DNA of 64,000 nt from Paenibacillus silvestris (GTDB lineage: Bacteria > Bacillota > Bacilli > Paenibacillales > NBRC-103111), in assembly GCF_009882985.1 (NCBI RefSeq), contig NZ_WTUZ01000021.1, forward strand, positions 1 to 64,000, in the 5' to 3' direction. The notes under the pieces were generated by a model. That model ran no database searches, was not told the DNA's origin, and worked only from the letters and a program-made list of their open reading frames with translations. The position numbers and the translations under genes are program-made. Below are positions 27,774-36,875 of this stretch, piece after piece; the stretch's first letter is position 1, and each line of letters starts with the position of its first letter.

Positions 27774-28894
27774 GGCTATTCAAGCCATCTGTTGGCAATG
27801 ACGAACTGGAAAGCATTAAGCAAGTATTTAGTAAAGCATGGCTTGGACTAGGTCCTCGAGTAGGCGAGTTTGAGAAAAAATGGAGCGACTATATCGGCAC
27901 CGCGGAGTCAGTAGGCGTCAATTCCTGCACGGCAGCGCTGCACCTTGCTCTATCTGCTTTTAAATTCCCTCAAGGTAAAAAGGTGCTGGTTCCAGTCGTC
28001 ACATTTGCAGCAACAGCCATGGCTGTGCTGTATAACGGGCTGGTTCCAGTGTTTGTGGATGTGGATGAAACGACCTTTGGCATCAGCATGGAAGATCTCG
28101 AGCGGAAATATGATTCTGATTGCGTAGCGGTCATTCCTGTTCATTTCATGGGTCATCCTGTCCCTATGGATCAGTTGATGCCATGGGCTAGGGCGCGTGG
28201 CTTAAAGGTTATTGAAGATACGGCACACTCGGCAGGAGGGAAATATTTGGGGAAGGCCCTTGGGACTTGGGGCGACATTGGATGCTTTAGTTTTGAGGAG
28301 AAAAAATGCATGACAACCGGTGATGGCGGGATGATTTCGTCGAACGACCCTGAACTGCTGCGGCCTTTGCGCCACTCGCGCTGGGTCGGGATTAATAAAG
28401 ATACTTGGGAGCGTTACGAAGAGAATGCATCCTATCATGCTGATGCGAACAGCTGGTATTATGAAATATCTGACGTTGGCTACAAATACAATATGAATGA
28501 TCTCATGGCCTCCATCGGGCTCGTTCAGTTGGCTAAGCTCGATACGATGAACCGCCGAAGAGAAGAGATTATTCGTCAGTACGTAGTCGGACTTGCGGGC
28601 AGCAACCTTGTTCAACCAGCAATCCCCTACAACTTGAACGACTCTTCGTATTGGGCATTTGTTGTTCGCGTGAAGGAGAGAGAGCAGTTTATTCTGCATA
28701 TGAAGAAAAATGGGGTGGCGACTGGTGTGCATTATATGCCGCTGACCATGCACCCGCTCTTTGTGCCTTATAAAGCCGAAACACCCGTAGCAGATACGCT
28801 TTGGCGCGAGCTTGTTACTCTCCCACTGTTCCCTGATTTAACGGATGAAGAGGTCGCATATGTCCTTGAGAGCGTGCAATCTTATGCTCCTTAA
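27764..28894 (+). CDS. DegT/DnrJ/EryC1/StrS-family sugar aminotransferase
   Basis: 376 aa, PLP fold type I. Motifs include GVNSCTAALHLAL, the DTAHSAGGKYLGK phosphate region and FSFEEKKCMTTGDGG with the Schiff-base Lys. The Lys argues for true transamination rather than the RfbH-type dehydration, where His replaces it. It should aminate a CDP-4-keto-6-deoxy sugar. GTG 27764 follows GGGGAGGGG. Last gene of the rightward operon; its product would then be acetylated by the GNAT protein. Confidence 0.9.
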   Translation: MDIRLFKPSVGNDELESIKQVFSKAWLGLGPRVGEFEKKWSDYIGTAESVGVNSCTAALHLALSAFKFPQGKKVLVPVVTFAATAMAVLYNGLVPVFVDVDETTFGISMEDLERKYDSDCVAVIPVHFMGHPVPMDQLMPWARARGLKVIEDTAHSAGGKYLGKALGTWGDIGCFSFEEKKCMTTGDGGMISSNDPELLRPLRHSRWVGINKDTWERYEENASYHADANSWYYEISDVGYKYNMNDLMASIGLVQLAKLDTMNRRREEIIRQYVVGLAGSNLVQPAIPYNLNDSSYWAFVVRVKEREQFILHMKKNGVATGVHYMPLTMHPLFVPYKAETPVADTLWRELVTLPLFPDLTDEEVAYVLESVQSYAP

Positions 28895-28949
28895 TGGAGC
28901 CAGTTGTGTGAAGGAAATGCTTCCTTACAGCTAGATAATAATGTGAAAA

Positions 28950-28997
28950 TAGACCGAATGCTTTGTGCATTGTGCAAAAGCGGTCTATTTTTTGCTT
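28950..28997 (+). terminator. Terminator of the rightward CDP-sugar operon
   Basis: ATAGACCG pairs with CGGTCTAT around an inner TTTGTGCA/TGCAAAAG stem, followed by T6. Confidence 0.75.
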
Positions 28998-29021
28998 TTG
29001 GTAGAAGCTCGCTTGCCTGCA

Positions 29022-29066
29022 CATAGAAACAGTCCTGCTGATCAGATCAGCAGGACTGTTTCTATG
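29022..29066. repeat. 45-bp perfect palindrome
   Basis: Two 22-bp arms (starting CATAGAAACAGTCC) around one central A, with no mismatch, sit between convergent operons and end 15 bases before the stop of the leftward GT2 gene. The leftward message carries little T after it. It probably acts as a bidirectional transcript end. Confidence 0.85.
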
Positions 29067-29080
29067 GCAACGGATGATTC

Positions 29081-30100
29081 TTATATCGCATCGCAAGTCT
29101 CGCTTATTAGGATACTGGTTTTCTTTGATTTTTCAAGCTGCAGCGTAAGTTTCTTCAGATCCTTGGCGAGAGAGGATAGTTTCTTCGTTTTCTCGCTTGC
29201 GACCGCAAGTTGACGAACTCTTTCCAGTAATTCGTCTAGATATAAGCTATTCGTGGCTTCATTCCACTTGGGGAAATTGTCCATCACTGTTTTTCCCAAT
29301 CTGTTTACGATTTTGACAAACGTGGAAGAGTCGTCAAAGATTTGCTGTTTTTTTGCCAAAAGGGTAGCATCTATCCAATCGCACTGACACCCCATCCGCG
29401 ACAAAAGTGTGTTGGTTAATTGGGTAGGATGTTTGCGAAATGAGCTCAAGGGTTCTTGCAGAAAGACGGCATCTTTCTTGACAAGCAAAGCAATCCAGGA
29501 GGCAACATCGACGTTGTTATGCGCTTGTTTTCCACCGAAAGTGCCAAATGGCTCAAGCAGATCGGCTTTTCTAAAAAGCACCGTAGTCGGCTCGCCAATG
29601 TAGTTTTTGGTGTCAGTCAGCATACTTTGAATTAAGGTTTGCCCGCGCATGGCAGGCTTTTTTATCGTAGATAGTTTAAAAGGGGGAGCATTAGAAATTC
29701 GAATGGGTTCCCCGAAATGGTTAATAAGTTGTTTCAACGAGGTGACGAGTCCAATTTTGGGGTTATCCATCAAGTAAGGAAGCATGAGCTCGATTTTTCT
29801 CGGATGAAACAAGTCGTCATCCATTAAGTAGTTGATATACTCGCCTTTTGCGAGTCGGAAACACTTCTGCTGGTTGGCTGTAGGCCCGATGTTCGTATTG
29901 TTTCTTACATATCTGATTTTGCTGCCGCTTGGTGAGGTCAAGTACGAATTAACCACTTGCTCGGTTGCATCATTTTGGCTATTATCGCAAATGATAATTT
30001 CAATGTGGGGATAAGTTTGGTTTAGTGCGCTGACTAATGCTTGCTCCAGAAACTGTGGACGATCAAAGGTCGGCAGCAATATACTTACAAGTGGCGTCAT
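29081..30100 (-). CDS. Family 2 glycosyltransferase
   Basis: 339 aa with the GT-A motifs PLVSILLPTFDRP, ICDNSQND and YLMDDDLF. It is a paralogue of the enzyme at 26051-27061 through the first ~230 residues, including GEPTTVLFR and VDVASW. The C-terminal ~60 residues are a Lys/Leu-rich coiled-coil-like region rather than the Gln-rich tail. AAGGAGGAG precedes the start. It is downstream of rfbF in a two-gene operon and probably adds a second, or alternative, sugar of the same glycan. Confidence 0.85.
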   Translation of the reverse strand: MTPLVSILLPTFDRPQFLEQALVSALNQTYPHIEIIICDNSQNDATEQVVNSYLTSPSGSKIRYVRNNTNIGPTANQQKCFRLAKGEYINYLMDDDLFHPRKIELMLPYLMDNPKIGLVTSLKQLINHFGEPIRISNAPPFKLSTIKKPAMRGQTLIQSMLTDTKNYIGEPTTVLFRKADLLEPFGTFGGKQAHNNVDVASWIALLVKKDAVFLQEPLSSFRKHPTQLTNTLLSRMGCQCDWIDATLLAKKQQIFDDSSTFVKIVNRLGKTVMDNFPKWNEATNSLYLDELLERVRQLAVASEKTKKLSSLAKDLKKLTLQLEKSKKTSILISETCDAI

Positions 30101-30145
30101 CGTACTCCTCCTTTTTCACCGGCTAGTAGCTGGTGCTGCAGTGAA

Positions 30146-30916
30146 TTACCAAATTTTCCATGGAGCTTGTCCTGAGTCCCAAAGTTTCTGCAATTGCTGT
30201 TGATCGCGAAGCGTGTCCATGGCGTACCAGAAGTCATCATGTTTATACGCATGGAGTTGCCCAGAGGTAGCTAGCTGCTCCAAGGGCTCCTTTTCGAAAT
30301 GGGTAGGGTCACCGTCAATATAATCGAAAACCTGAGGCTGCAAGACAAAGAATCCGCCGTTGATCCAGCCGCCTTCACCTTTCGGCTTTTCTTGAAACTT
30401 GGTGATTTCTGTGCCATTCCCGAAAATGAGCGAACCAAATCTAGCCGTAGGCTGAACTGCAGTCAGTGTTGCAAATTTACCGTGATCCTGATGAAACTTC
30501 ACGACTTCGGGAATGTTCGCGTTGGTCAGTCCGTCCCCGTACGTTAAGAGGAAAGGCTCATCGCCAATATATTTCTGAATACGCTTAATGCGTCCGCCTG
30601 TCATGGTCTCATCGCCAGTGTGCACAAGTGTAATTTTCCATGGTTCTGTTGGCGATGTAAGATACTGCGTGGTGTTCGTTTGCAAGTCAATCGTTACATC
30701 AGCTGCATGCATGGGATAGGTGGCAAAAAAATCTTTAATGACGTGGCCTTTATATCCTAGACATATAATAAACTCATTAAAGCCATAAAATGAGTAGATT
30801 TTCATAATATGCCACAGAATGGGCTTATCACCGATGAGAATCATAGGTTTTGGCTTGGAATGGGTTTCTTCACGAAATCTGGTGCCAAGTCCGCCAGCTA
30901 GAATTACGACTTTCAT
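30146..30916 (-). CDS. rfbF: Glucose-1-phosphate cytidylyltransferase
   Basis: 256 aa nucleotidyltransferase: MKVVILAGGLGTRFREET with KPKPMILIGDKPILWHIMK, LTYGDGLTN for the metal site, and GGWINGGFFVLQP. These are hallmarks of RfbF/YfnH, which makes CDP-glucose from CTP and glucose 1-phosphate. The second ATG (30916) is chosen because AAAGGAGG is eight bases before it but only two before the first. It feeds RfbG at 24399. Split orientation with a 6-kb gap suggests the locus was assembled or rearranged. Confidence 0.93.
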   Translation of the reverse strand: MKVVILAGGLGTRFREETHSKPKPMILIGDKPILWHIMKIYSFYGFNEFIICLGYKGHVIKDFFATYPMHAADVTIDLQTNTTQYLTSPTEPWKITLVHTGDETMTGGRIKRIQKYIGDEPFLLTYGDGLTNANIPEVVKFHQDHGKFATLTAVQPTARFGSLIFGNGTEITKFQEKPKGEGGWINGGFFVLQPQVFDYIDGDPTHFEKEPLEQLATSGQLHAYKHDDFWYAMDTLRDQQQLQKLWDSGQAPWKIW

Positions 30917-31145
30917 CCTCATTCCTCCTTTCTATGTTTCTAAAAACTAGCTTACTATATCATATGTAAATCTCGTTGATTTGACAGAGACAACTATAAA
31001 TAGATATGTATAAATGGGTGTACATTTAACGAATAATGAAATTGGATGGTTGAAAAAGTACCAAAGTGGAGGATGAAAGTAAGACCACTTTTCGTTATAA
31101 TGAGGACAACAGGGCATCTAATCTATATAAAATGGGGTAATCACT

Positions 31146-31364
31146 ATGAACATGTACATCTACTATGCGATATTCTCGCTTATTTTGTTATTTGGATTGG
31201 TTACAACCTTTATGATCGGCTTTTCTCGTAAAAACAGGGAAGGCGACACTACGTACTTTCAGAAGACAGGGATAAAATGGGCGCGTCTTACTTCCTTTTA
31301 TGTGGTGTCGATCGTAGCAGGTTTACTAGCGTTGGTGGCTTATATTTGGTATTTAATCCAATAG
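31146..31364 (+). CDS. Small two-span membrane protein
   Basis: 72 aa: TM helix ~4-26, a polar loop with KNREGDTTYFQKTG, TM helix ~49-70. The arrangement and the GD-TY-TG loop resemble small Bacillota proteins annotated as BshB3, possible contributors to bacillithiol synthesis, but I cannot confirm this by eye. The ribosome site (GGGG about nine bases ahead) is modest. A terminator follows directly, supporting a real gene. Confidence 0.6.
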   Translation: MNMYIYYAIFSLILLFGLVTTFMIGFSRKNREGDTTYFQKTGIKWARLTSFYVVSIVAGLLALVAYIWYLIQ

Positions 31365-31368
31365 GAAT

Positions 31369-31410
31369 AACCGCATCTTTGCTGCATGATGGCAAAGTTG
31401 CGGTTTTTTT
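31369..31410 (+). terminator. Rho-independent terminator
   Basis: AACCGCA...CTTTGC pairs with GCAAAG...TGCGGTT, then T7. Confidence 0.85.
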
Positions 31411-32098
31411 ATTGTTGGCTCTTTACCGACTCGCCCACAATTAACGCCGATTACTCCCGCTATTTTCTGGAAATGAGGAGATATATGGAAATTAACTGGA
31501 ATTTCCACTGCTAATTTCAGTGTTCTTACCAGATTGAGGCAGTTACCATAGAGATAGATGGAGTTTCTACTGCTATTTCCCTAAAAGCCATCATTTGTGT
31601 GGAAATTAGCGGTAGTTTTTCCGGATAATTGCGACGAATGGGCTTGACGAATCCTTCCTGTGCGAAGTTTGAAACGATTCGTACGCTGGGCGAGGTCTTG
31701 ATTAGCTCTGCCTGAGGCGGCCGCTCTCGCATAGGGTTATGACAGACCCGTAGCCCATCAACGCTCGCATGCCACCGTGCTCGTTTTCGCTAACGGACCC
31801 CATAGCGCCTATTACAGGTAAATTGCCTCTATTCAGTATCTAATGGGCTCCAGAGCCGCTATTGCTCAAAAAACTAGCCAATTTTCCTACTATTTATGTG
31901 AATAGCGGCATTGGTGTCCGTTAGAATCTCAGACGACCGGTTATTCGCCGCATAAGGTCGCCTCAGTCCGTAAGCAAGGCTGCATACCACACCAATCCGC
32001 ACTCCACCAATCCCTCGACCGCTCGCATACCACAATTAGCAGCTCTGCACTTGTAAAGTAGCTGACACTGGAGCCTGCTGGAGTTTGATCCGTCAGGC
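31411..32098. repeat. Gene-free region with two interspersed repeat elements
   Basis: 31491-31640 carries ATTAACTGGAATTTCCACTG (19 of 20 bases as at 18661-18680) and further GGAAATTA/TTTCC copies. 31790-31924 is bounded by inverted repeats CTAACGGACCCCATAGCG and its near-complement ending GTCCGTTAG, a 135-bp element. I see no gene; the minus-strand frame at 31526-31732 is only repeat translated. Confidence 0.5.
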
Positions 32099-33532
32099 TT
32101 ATTTATGTTCTTGCAGTGCCTCATATAGCTGAGCTAGCCCCTGACGAATCTCGTCCTGACGAGGTCTTGCGAAGCTGACTCGCATATGGCCTTGATCAGA
32201 CCCGTAAACACTGCCCGGCACGAATAACACGCCACGTTTGATCGCTTCATCGAGCAGCTTGAAGTCATCGACCTCGCGATTGAATTTACACCAAATATTC
32301 AGTCCGCCCTGCGGCTCCATGAAGGAAACCGAGTCGCCCATGATGTCGTGCAAACCCGACATCAGGCTATCGCGCTTAAGCTTTAAACTTTTACGCAAAA
32401 GATGAATTTGATTTTCGAAATGGCCACCCGCAATAAAGTGGTTAGCAACCCACTGAGGGATGCGGCTTAAGCCAAAATCCATTTGCTGCCGCGCATCCGT
32501 TAAGCGGCTGACTACCGCTTGAGGAGCGATTAACCAGCCAATGCGTAAGCCGGAGGCGGCAATTTTGGATAAAGAGCCAATGTATAAGACATTGCCGGTT
32601 TTATCCAGCGATTTTAAAGTGGGCGGCGGAGTCCCTTCAAAAGATGTTAACGTGAACGGATCATCCTCGACAATCGGGATGCCAAGCTCTGACGCAATGC
32701 TGAGCAAGCGAGTTTTGCGTTCAAGAGATAAGACGCTTCCGGTTGGATTTTGAAAGTTAGGATTAAGAAATAACATGCGAATGCGATGCTGCCGATGCAA
32801 GGCGATAATATCATCCGGATTCATACCCTCGTCATCGACGGGCAAACGGAACAGCCGAAGGCCTGCCGACTGAAACATTGGTAACGAATAGCAGTAGGAG
32901 GGATCCTCGATGGCAACCGCGTCACCGGGACTCAGCAGGCATTGCGTAATCAGATAAAGTGACTGCTGCGAGCCGGAAGTAATAAGAATGGAGGATTCCG
33001 TGCTCTGGATATGCAGCTGCGTCTCAAGAAAGCGAACGAGGGTTTCCCTGAGCGGGGAATACCCTTGTGGGTCATCATAGCCGAGATCCTCTTGGAAAGA
33101 CTTTGTTTGCAAGAGCTCGCGGATGATGTCATTCGGAAATAAATCGGTCGACAGCTCGCCGCTTGCAAAGTCGATGGCCCCCGGAGCTATCCGCAGCTCT
33201 TCGCGAATTCGCCGGATAAAAGGCAAATTCGGCAGGAAGGTGCCGCCTTCCACATACGTTTTCCAATTGGGAGTTTGTTTCGGCGTAATTCCCCATTTAT
33301 GTCTAGTTACCCTTGTGCCGCTTCCTTTGGCGCTTTCAATAATGCCGGAAGCACGCAGCTCTTCATAAGCAAGGATTACGGTACTTCGGTTCACTCCCAG
33401 GCTGTCGGCTAACTTTCTTTCGGAAGGCAGCGAGCTTCCTGGCGGGAATTCCCCGAAGGTTATTCTACGTTCTATATAATCAGCAATTTGCTGATAGATT
33501 GGCTTCTTAACGGATCGATCTGGCTTCCACAT
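32099..33532 (-). CDS. MocR-type regulator (GntR HTH fused to aminotransferase-like domain)
   Basis: 477 aa. Residues ~10-75 are a winged GntR helix-turn-helix (LPSERKLADSLGVNRSTVILAYEEL). A linker leads to a fold-type I aminotransferase domain from ~120 with SGSQQSLYLI, NPNFQNPTGSVL and the PLP Lys in GSLSKIAASGLRIGW. MocR proteins use PLP or an amino compound as effector. No pdx, gab or aminotransferase gene is adjacent, so the target is unknown. The ribosome site is weak. Confidence 0.9.
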   Translation of the reverse strand: MWKPDRSVKKPIYQQIADYIERRITFGEFPPGSSLPSERKLADSLGVNRSTVILAYEELRASGIIESAKGSGTRVTRHKWGITPKQTPNWKTYVEGGTFLPNLPFIRRIREELRIAPGAIDFASGELSTDLFPNDIIRELLQTKSFQEDLGYDDPQGYSPLRETLVRFLETQLHIQSTESSILITSGSQQSLYLITQCLLSPGDAVAIEDPSYCYSLPMFQSAGLRLFRLPVDDEGMNPDDIIALHRQHRIRMLFLNPNFQNPTGSVLSLERKTRLLSIASELGIPIVEDDPFTLTSFEGTPPPTLKSLDKTGNVLYIGSLSKIAASGLRIGWLIAPQAVVSRLTDARQQMDFGLSRIPQWVANHFIAGGHFENQIHLLRKSLKLKRDSLMSGLHDIMGDSVSFMEPQGGLNIWCKFNREVDDFKLLDEAIKRGVLFVPGSVYGSDQGHMRVSFARPRQDEIRQGLAQLYEALQEHK

Positions 33533-33675
33533 CTCGGTGTCAACACCTTCACTTTAAGTATTTCCTAGTTGGAGAAAATATTGCAAACCAATTATAGCAT
33601 CTCAGGTGTGAGGAGCATCATGCCAAGTTATCCTAGAATGTTCCAAAATGATGAACATGAAGAACCCTCTTTCGC

Positions 33676-33697
33676 ACTACCATACTTGTATGGTAGT
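33676..33697. promoter_or_regulatory. Perfect 10-2-10 palindrome, likely operator of the FCD regulator
   Basis: ACTACCATAC-TT-GTATGGTAGT lies 40 bp ahead of the GntR/FCD regulator gene, and a further half-site TATGGTAAT follows. FadR/UxuR-type regulators bind short GT...AC palindromes, so autoregulation of the regulator-uxuA-uxuB operon is likely. Confidence 0.65.
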
Positions 33698-33736
33698 ATG
33701 GTAATAACAATTGGATCTGGGGGGTGAATCACAACT

Positions 33737-34408
33737 TTGTATATCAAACCAATGATTAGCACGACACGCGATGCCGTTTACCATGCTCTTAAGGAGCAAA
33801 TTCTTATGCTGGATTTGCTGCCGGGCACAGGGATTTCGGAGAAGGAAATCTCTGTACAATTTGGCGTGAGCCGAACACCGGTGCGTGAGAGCTTCGCGCA
33901 GTTATCACAAGAAGGTTTACTTGATATTTACCCGCAGCGCGGTACGGTTGTTTCCCTTATCGATCTGGAGCGTGTGGAAGAAGCGCGCTTTATTCGGGAA
34001 CAGCTGGAGCGGGCTGTTATTACCTTAGCGTGTGCGAGTTTCCCCGCAGATGCGATGCAGCAGCTCCGATCTAATCTCGCTTATCAGCAAGTTTCTATGC
34101 GAGAGAAGGATTATAAGAAGATGTTTGAATTGGATGAAGCTTTCCACCGGACAATCTTTGAAGGATGCAAAAAGCTGAATACTTGGGCAATCATCCAGCA
34201 AGTGAATGTTCATCTGAACCGGACGCGCATGCTCAGATTGGCCGCGGATCATCGATGGGATGAGCTGTATGAGCAGCATGAACAGATGGTGGATGCGATT
34301 GAACATCACGAAGCCAGCAAAGCTGAGCAAGTGATGAACACACATCTTCACCTTACGATTGCGGATCAAACCGTATTGAAGGAGAAATTTCCGACGTATT
34401 TCAAATAA
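33737..34408 (+). CDS. GntR-family regulator, FCD (FadR) subfamily
   Basis: 223 aa: winged HTH at ~8-70 (GISEKEISVQFGVSRTPVRESFAQL) and an all-helical FCD effector domain with the metal-binding pattern DEAFHRTIFEG and later H residues (HEQMVDAIEHH). Start TTG 33737 follows GGGGGGTG; ATG 33752 is an alternative. It stands just upstream of uxuA-uxuB and probably represses them until a hexuronate derivative binds. The palindrome at 33676-33697 is its probable operator. Confidence 0.88.
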   Translation: MYIKPMISTTRDAVYHALKEQILMLDLLPGTGISEKEISVQFGVSRTPVRESFAQLSQEGLLDIYPQRGTVVSLIDLERVEEARFIREQLERAVITLACASFPADAMQQLRSNLAYQQVSMREKDYKKMFELDEAFHRTIFEGCKKLNTWAIIQQVNVHLNRTRMLRLAADHRWDELYEQHEQMVDAIEHHEASKAEQVMNTHLHLTIADQTVLKEKFPTYFK

Positions 34409-34432
34409 GCAATGGCAGGAGGCGGCAACACG

Positions 34433-35515
34433 ATGAAAATGGTATTTCGTTGGTTTGGCGAAGGCAATGATACAGTAACACTGGAGCAAATTAAGCAAAT
34501 TCCAGGTGTAGAGGGCATTGTTTGGGCGCTCCACGATGTTCCGGCTGGTGAAGAGTGGCCGATGGATAAAATCTTGCAGGTCAAAGAAGCCGCTGATAAG
34601 GCTGGCCTTCATATGAAGGTCGTCGAAAGCGTTAACATTCATGAGGATATCAAGCTCGGACTGCCTAGCAGAGATAGCTACATTGACAATTATAAGAAGA
34701 CAATTGTGAAGCTGGCTGAGGTTGGCGTGAAAGTCATTTGTTATAACTTCATGCCTGTATTTGACTGGGTGCGTACGGACCTACATAAGGAATTGGAAGA
34801 TGGATCTACCGCGCTATTTTATGAAAAAGAAAAAGTCGCCCATCTGAACTTGGAAGAACAGGTGCAGCGGATTAACGCCAACCCGAATTTCACAATGCCG
34901 GGCTGGGAGCCGGAGCGTCTAGGTCGTTTGACTGAACTATTCGATGCCTACCGGGATGTGTCAGAGGAGCAGCTTTTTGACAACGCCAAATATTTTCTTG
35001 AAGCCATCATTCCTTTCGCAGCAAAATATGATATTCGAATGGCGATCCATCCGGATGACCCGCCTTGGCCTATCTTTGGACTACCGCGCATTATTACGGG
35101 TCAAGCCAATATTCGCCGTTTCCTAGGACTAGTAGATAGTCCCTACAACGGACTGACGATGTGCAGTGGATCGCTCGGCGCGAATCCGGCGAACGATATT
35201 GTCGCTATCGTGAATGAGTTCGCTGATCGAATTCCGTTTGCTCATATTCGCAATGTTCGTGTGTATGACAATGGTGATTTCATTGAAACTTCGCACCGGA
35301 CAACAGACGGCACAGTAGATATTGCTGGAATTGTGAACGCGCTGCATGAGAATGATTATGAAGGCTTCTGCCGTCCGGATCATGGACGACATATTTGGGA
35401 CGAACAATGCAGACCTGGTTACGGCTTGTATGATCGTGCACTTGGCATTATGTATTTGTGGGGATTGTGGGACGCAAACCGCAGGAAATTACAAACAGGA
35501 AGAATGGGGGACTAG
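34433..35515 (+). CDS. uxuA: D-mannonate dehydratase
   Basis: 360 aa TIM-barrel enzyme: [24 protein letters not shown] at the start, [30 protein letters not shown] and CSGSLGANP in the order known for UxuA. It converts D-mannonate to 2-keto-3-deoxygluconate in glucuronate catabolism, using Fe/Mn. I take ATG 34433 since AGGAGG is 12 bases ahead; the upstream ATG 34412 overlaps that site. It follows the regulator by 24 bases, with uxuB after two bases. Confidence 0.95.
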   Translation: MKMVFRWFGEGNDTVTLEQIKQIPGVEGIVWALHDVPAGEEWPMDKILQVKEAADKAGLHMKVVESVNIHEDIKLGLPSRDSYIDNYKKTIVKLAEVGVKVICYNFMPVFDWVRTDLHKELEDGSTALFYEKEKVAHLNLEEQVQRINANPNFTMPGWEPERLGRLTELFDAYRDVSEEQLFDNAKYFLEAIIPFAAKYDIRMAIHPDDPPWPIFGLPRIITGQANIRRFLGLVDSPYNGLTMCSGSLGANPANDIVAIVNEFADRIPFAHIRNVRVYDNGDFIETSHRTTDGTVDIAGIVNALHENDYEGFCRPDHGRHIWDEQCRPGYGLYDRALGIMYLWGLWDANRRKLQTGRMGD

Positions 35516-35517
35516 AC

Positions 35518-36372
35518 ATGAAAGGCATTACGAATTTTCCAGCCTTGCAAGGTAAAGTTGTCGTTATTACAGGTGGAGCCGGCGTACTCTGCCGGGTTAT
35601 GGCCCTGGAGCTCGCGCGTCAAGGCGGGCGAATCGCCATTCTCAACCGTACCGTAGAGAAAGGGCAGGAGGTTGTCGCTGAGATTACCGCAGCAGGCGGT
35701 GAAGCCATCGCATTGTCTTGCGACGTAACGGATGCGGAGAGTGTAACACAAGCGGCAGAAGCGATCCTGGAGCAGCTTGGACCGTGCGATATTCTGATCA
35801 ATGGCGCCGGAGGCAATCATGCCAGTGCGAATACGACGAACGAAACGTTCAAGCTGGAAGACTTGGCGAATCCGGACATTCAGACCTTCTACGATCTTAG
35901 CGTGCCAGGCTTCCGCAATGTGCTTGACTTGAACTTTGTCGGAACGTTGATTCCGACGCAGATTTTCACGAAGCAAATGATCGGCAGACAAGACGCTACC
36001 GTCATCAATATTTCGTCGATGAGCGCGCCTTCGCCGATGACGAAAGTTCCGGCTTACAGCGCTGCGAAAGCCGCCATCGATAACTTCACGCAGTGGTTAG
36101 CTGTGCACTTAGCGGAGAGCGGCATTCGCGTCAACGCGATCGCGCCGGGGTTCTTCTTGACGAAGCAGAATGAGAAGCTGCTGCTGAAGGAAGACGGAAC
36201 GCTCACGGATCGTTCGCACAAAATTATTACCCACACGCCGATGCGTCGATTCGGGAAACCGGAGGACCTGCTCGGCACGCTGCTTTGGTTGACAGACCCT
36301 AATATGTCTGGCTTCGTAACCGGTGCCACCATTCCTGTGGATGGCGGATTCATGGCGTACTCAGGCGTTTAA
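35518..36372 (+). CDS. uxuB: D-mannonate oxidoreductase, SDR type
   Basis: 284 aa short-chain dehydrogenase: NAD site [23 protein letters not shown], catalytic Ser and YxxxK (SSMSAP then [12 protein letters not shown]). The insertion after NGAGGNH and the context directly behind uxuA fit the YjmF/UxuB class that reduces fructuronate to D-mannonate. ATG 35518 is two bases after the uxuA stop with GGGGG ahead; the open frame back to 35458 is inside uxuA. Confidence 0.9.
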   Translation: MKGITNFPALQGKVVVITGGAGVLCRVMALELARQGGRIAILNRTVEKGQEVVAEITAAGGEAIALSCDVTDAESVTQAAEAILEQLGPCDILINGAGGNHASANTTNETFKLEDLANPDIQTFYDLSVPGFRNVLDLNFVGTLIPTQIFTKQMIGRQDATVINISSMSAPSPMTKVPAYSAAKAAIDNFTQWLAVHLAESGIRVNAIAPGFFLTKQNEKLLLKEDGTLTDRSHKIITHTPMRRFGKPEDLLGTLLWLTDPNMSGFVTGATIPVDGGFMAYSGV

Positions 36373-36410
36373 GAATGACTGCGTATTGAAAAAGCTTATT
36401 TTACGAAAGG

Positions 36411-36436
36411 GTTGCCGTGAAAACGGCAGCTTTTTT
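36411..36436 (+). terminator. Rho-independent terminator
   Basis: GTTGCCGT-GAAA-ACGGCAGC stem with a tetraloop and T6. It ends the regulator-uxuA-uxuB operon. Confidence 0.9.
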
Positions 36437-36536
36437 GTGCAAGAGGTAATAAAATTGCGGGGTTGGAGAGTGTATTTCAACTGGTTTTTGTTCGGGGGCG
36501 ATGAGGGGAAGCGCATGAGGAGAAGCAAACTCATTG

Positions 36537-36720
36537 GACGAATGCCAACGAACATGCGATTTCTGACGCTTAAATGCTATTCTAGTTGGACAAAATCCAA
36601 CGAAGTGATGAATTTTGTAGGGGTTCAGGGCCTTTTTAGCCGACCAGGTTGGATTTCATCCAACGAAAAGAGGAATGAAAACGTCTGCACGACGTTCTCA
36701 ATGGATTTCGTCCAATGAGG
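36537..36720. repeat. Interspersed repeat of TTGGAT palindromes, copy 1
   Basis: Begins with GAATGCCAACGAACATGCGATT, shared with 44311-44503. Contains three palindromes: TTGGACAAAATCCAA (36586), TTGGATTTCATCCAA (36649) and TGGATTTCGTCCAA (36702), 63 and 53 bp apart. The surrounding 36437-36536 and 36721-36875 hold no gene that I can see; the latter is AT-rich leader for the SLH gene. Confidence 0.75.
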
Positions 36721-36875
36721 GCTGGAAGCATGCTAACGTCTATGGTCTATTGTTCGTCGAATTGGTGATTTTCAAAAAAAATTCAAACATGTGCAACCTT
36801 TTTTGAAACAGCTCCGTTTAGTAGTTAACTCGAAAGGGTAATAAAAAATAACTTGTTAAAGGGAGAATAGTTACT

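Noticed and set aside
27764-28894. RfbH-type CDP-4-keto-6-deoxyglucose 3-dehydrase
   Set aside because: The PLP Lys is present in FSFEEKK, whereas RfbH enzymes have His there and carry iron-sulphur cysteines not seen here.
24399-30916. dTDP-rhamnose biosynthesis cluster
   Set aside because: rfbF and rfbG are cytidylyl/CDP-type enzymes; rmlA, rmlB and rmlD are absent.
31526-31732. 68-residue minus-strand frame
   Set aside because: Lies within interspersed repeat; no start signal.
36537-36720. TTGGAT palindromes as a CRISPR array
   Set aside because: Only three diverged short palindromes per element, with spacer text shared between the two copies, and no cas genes.
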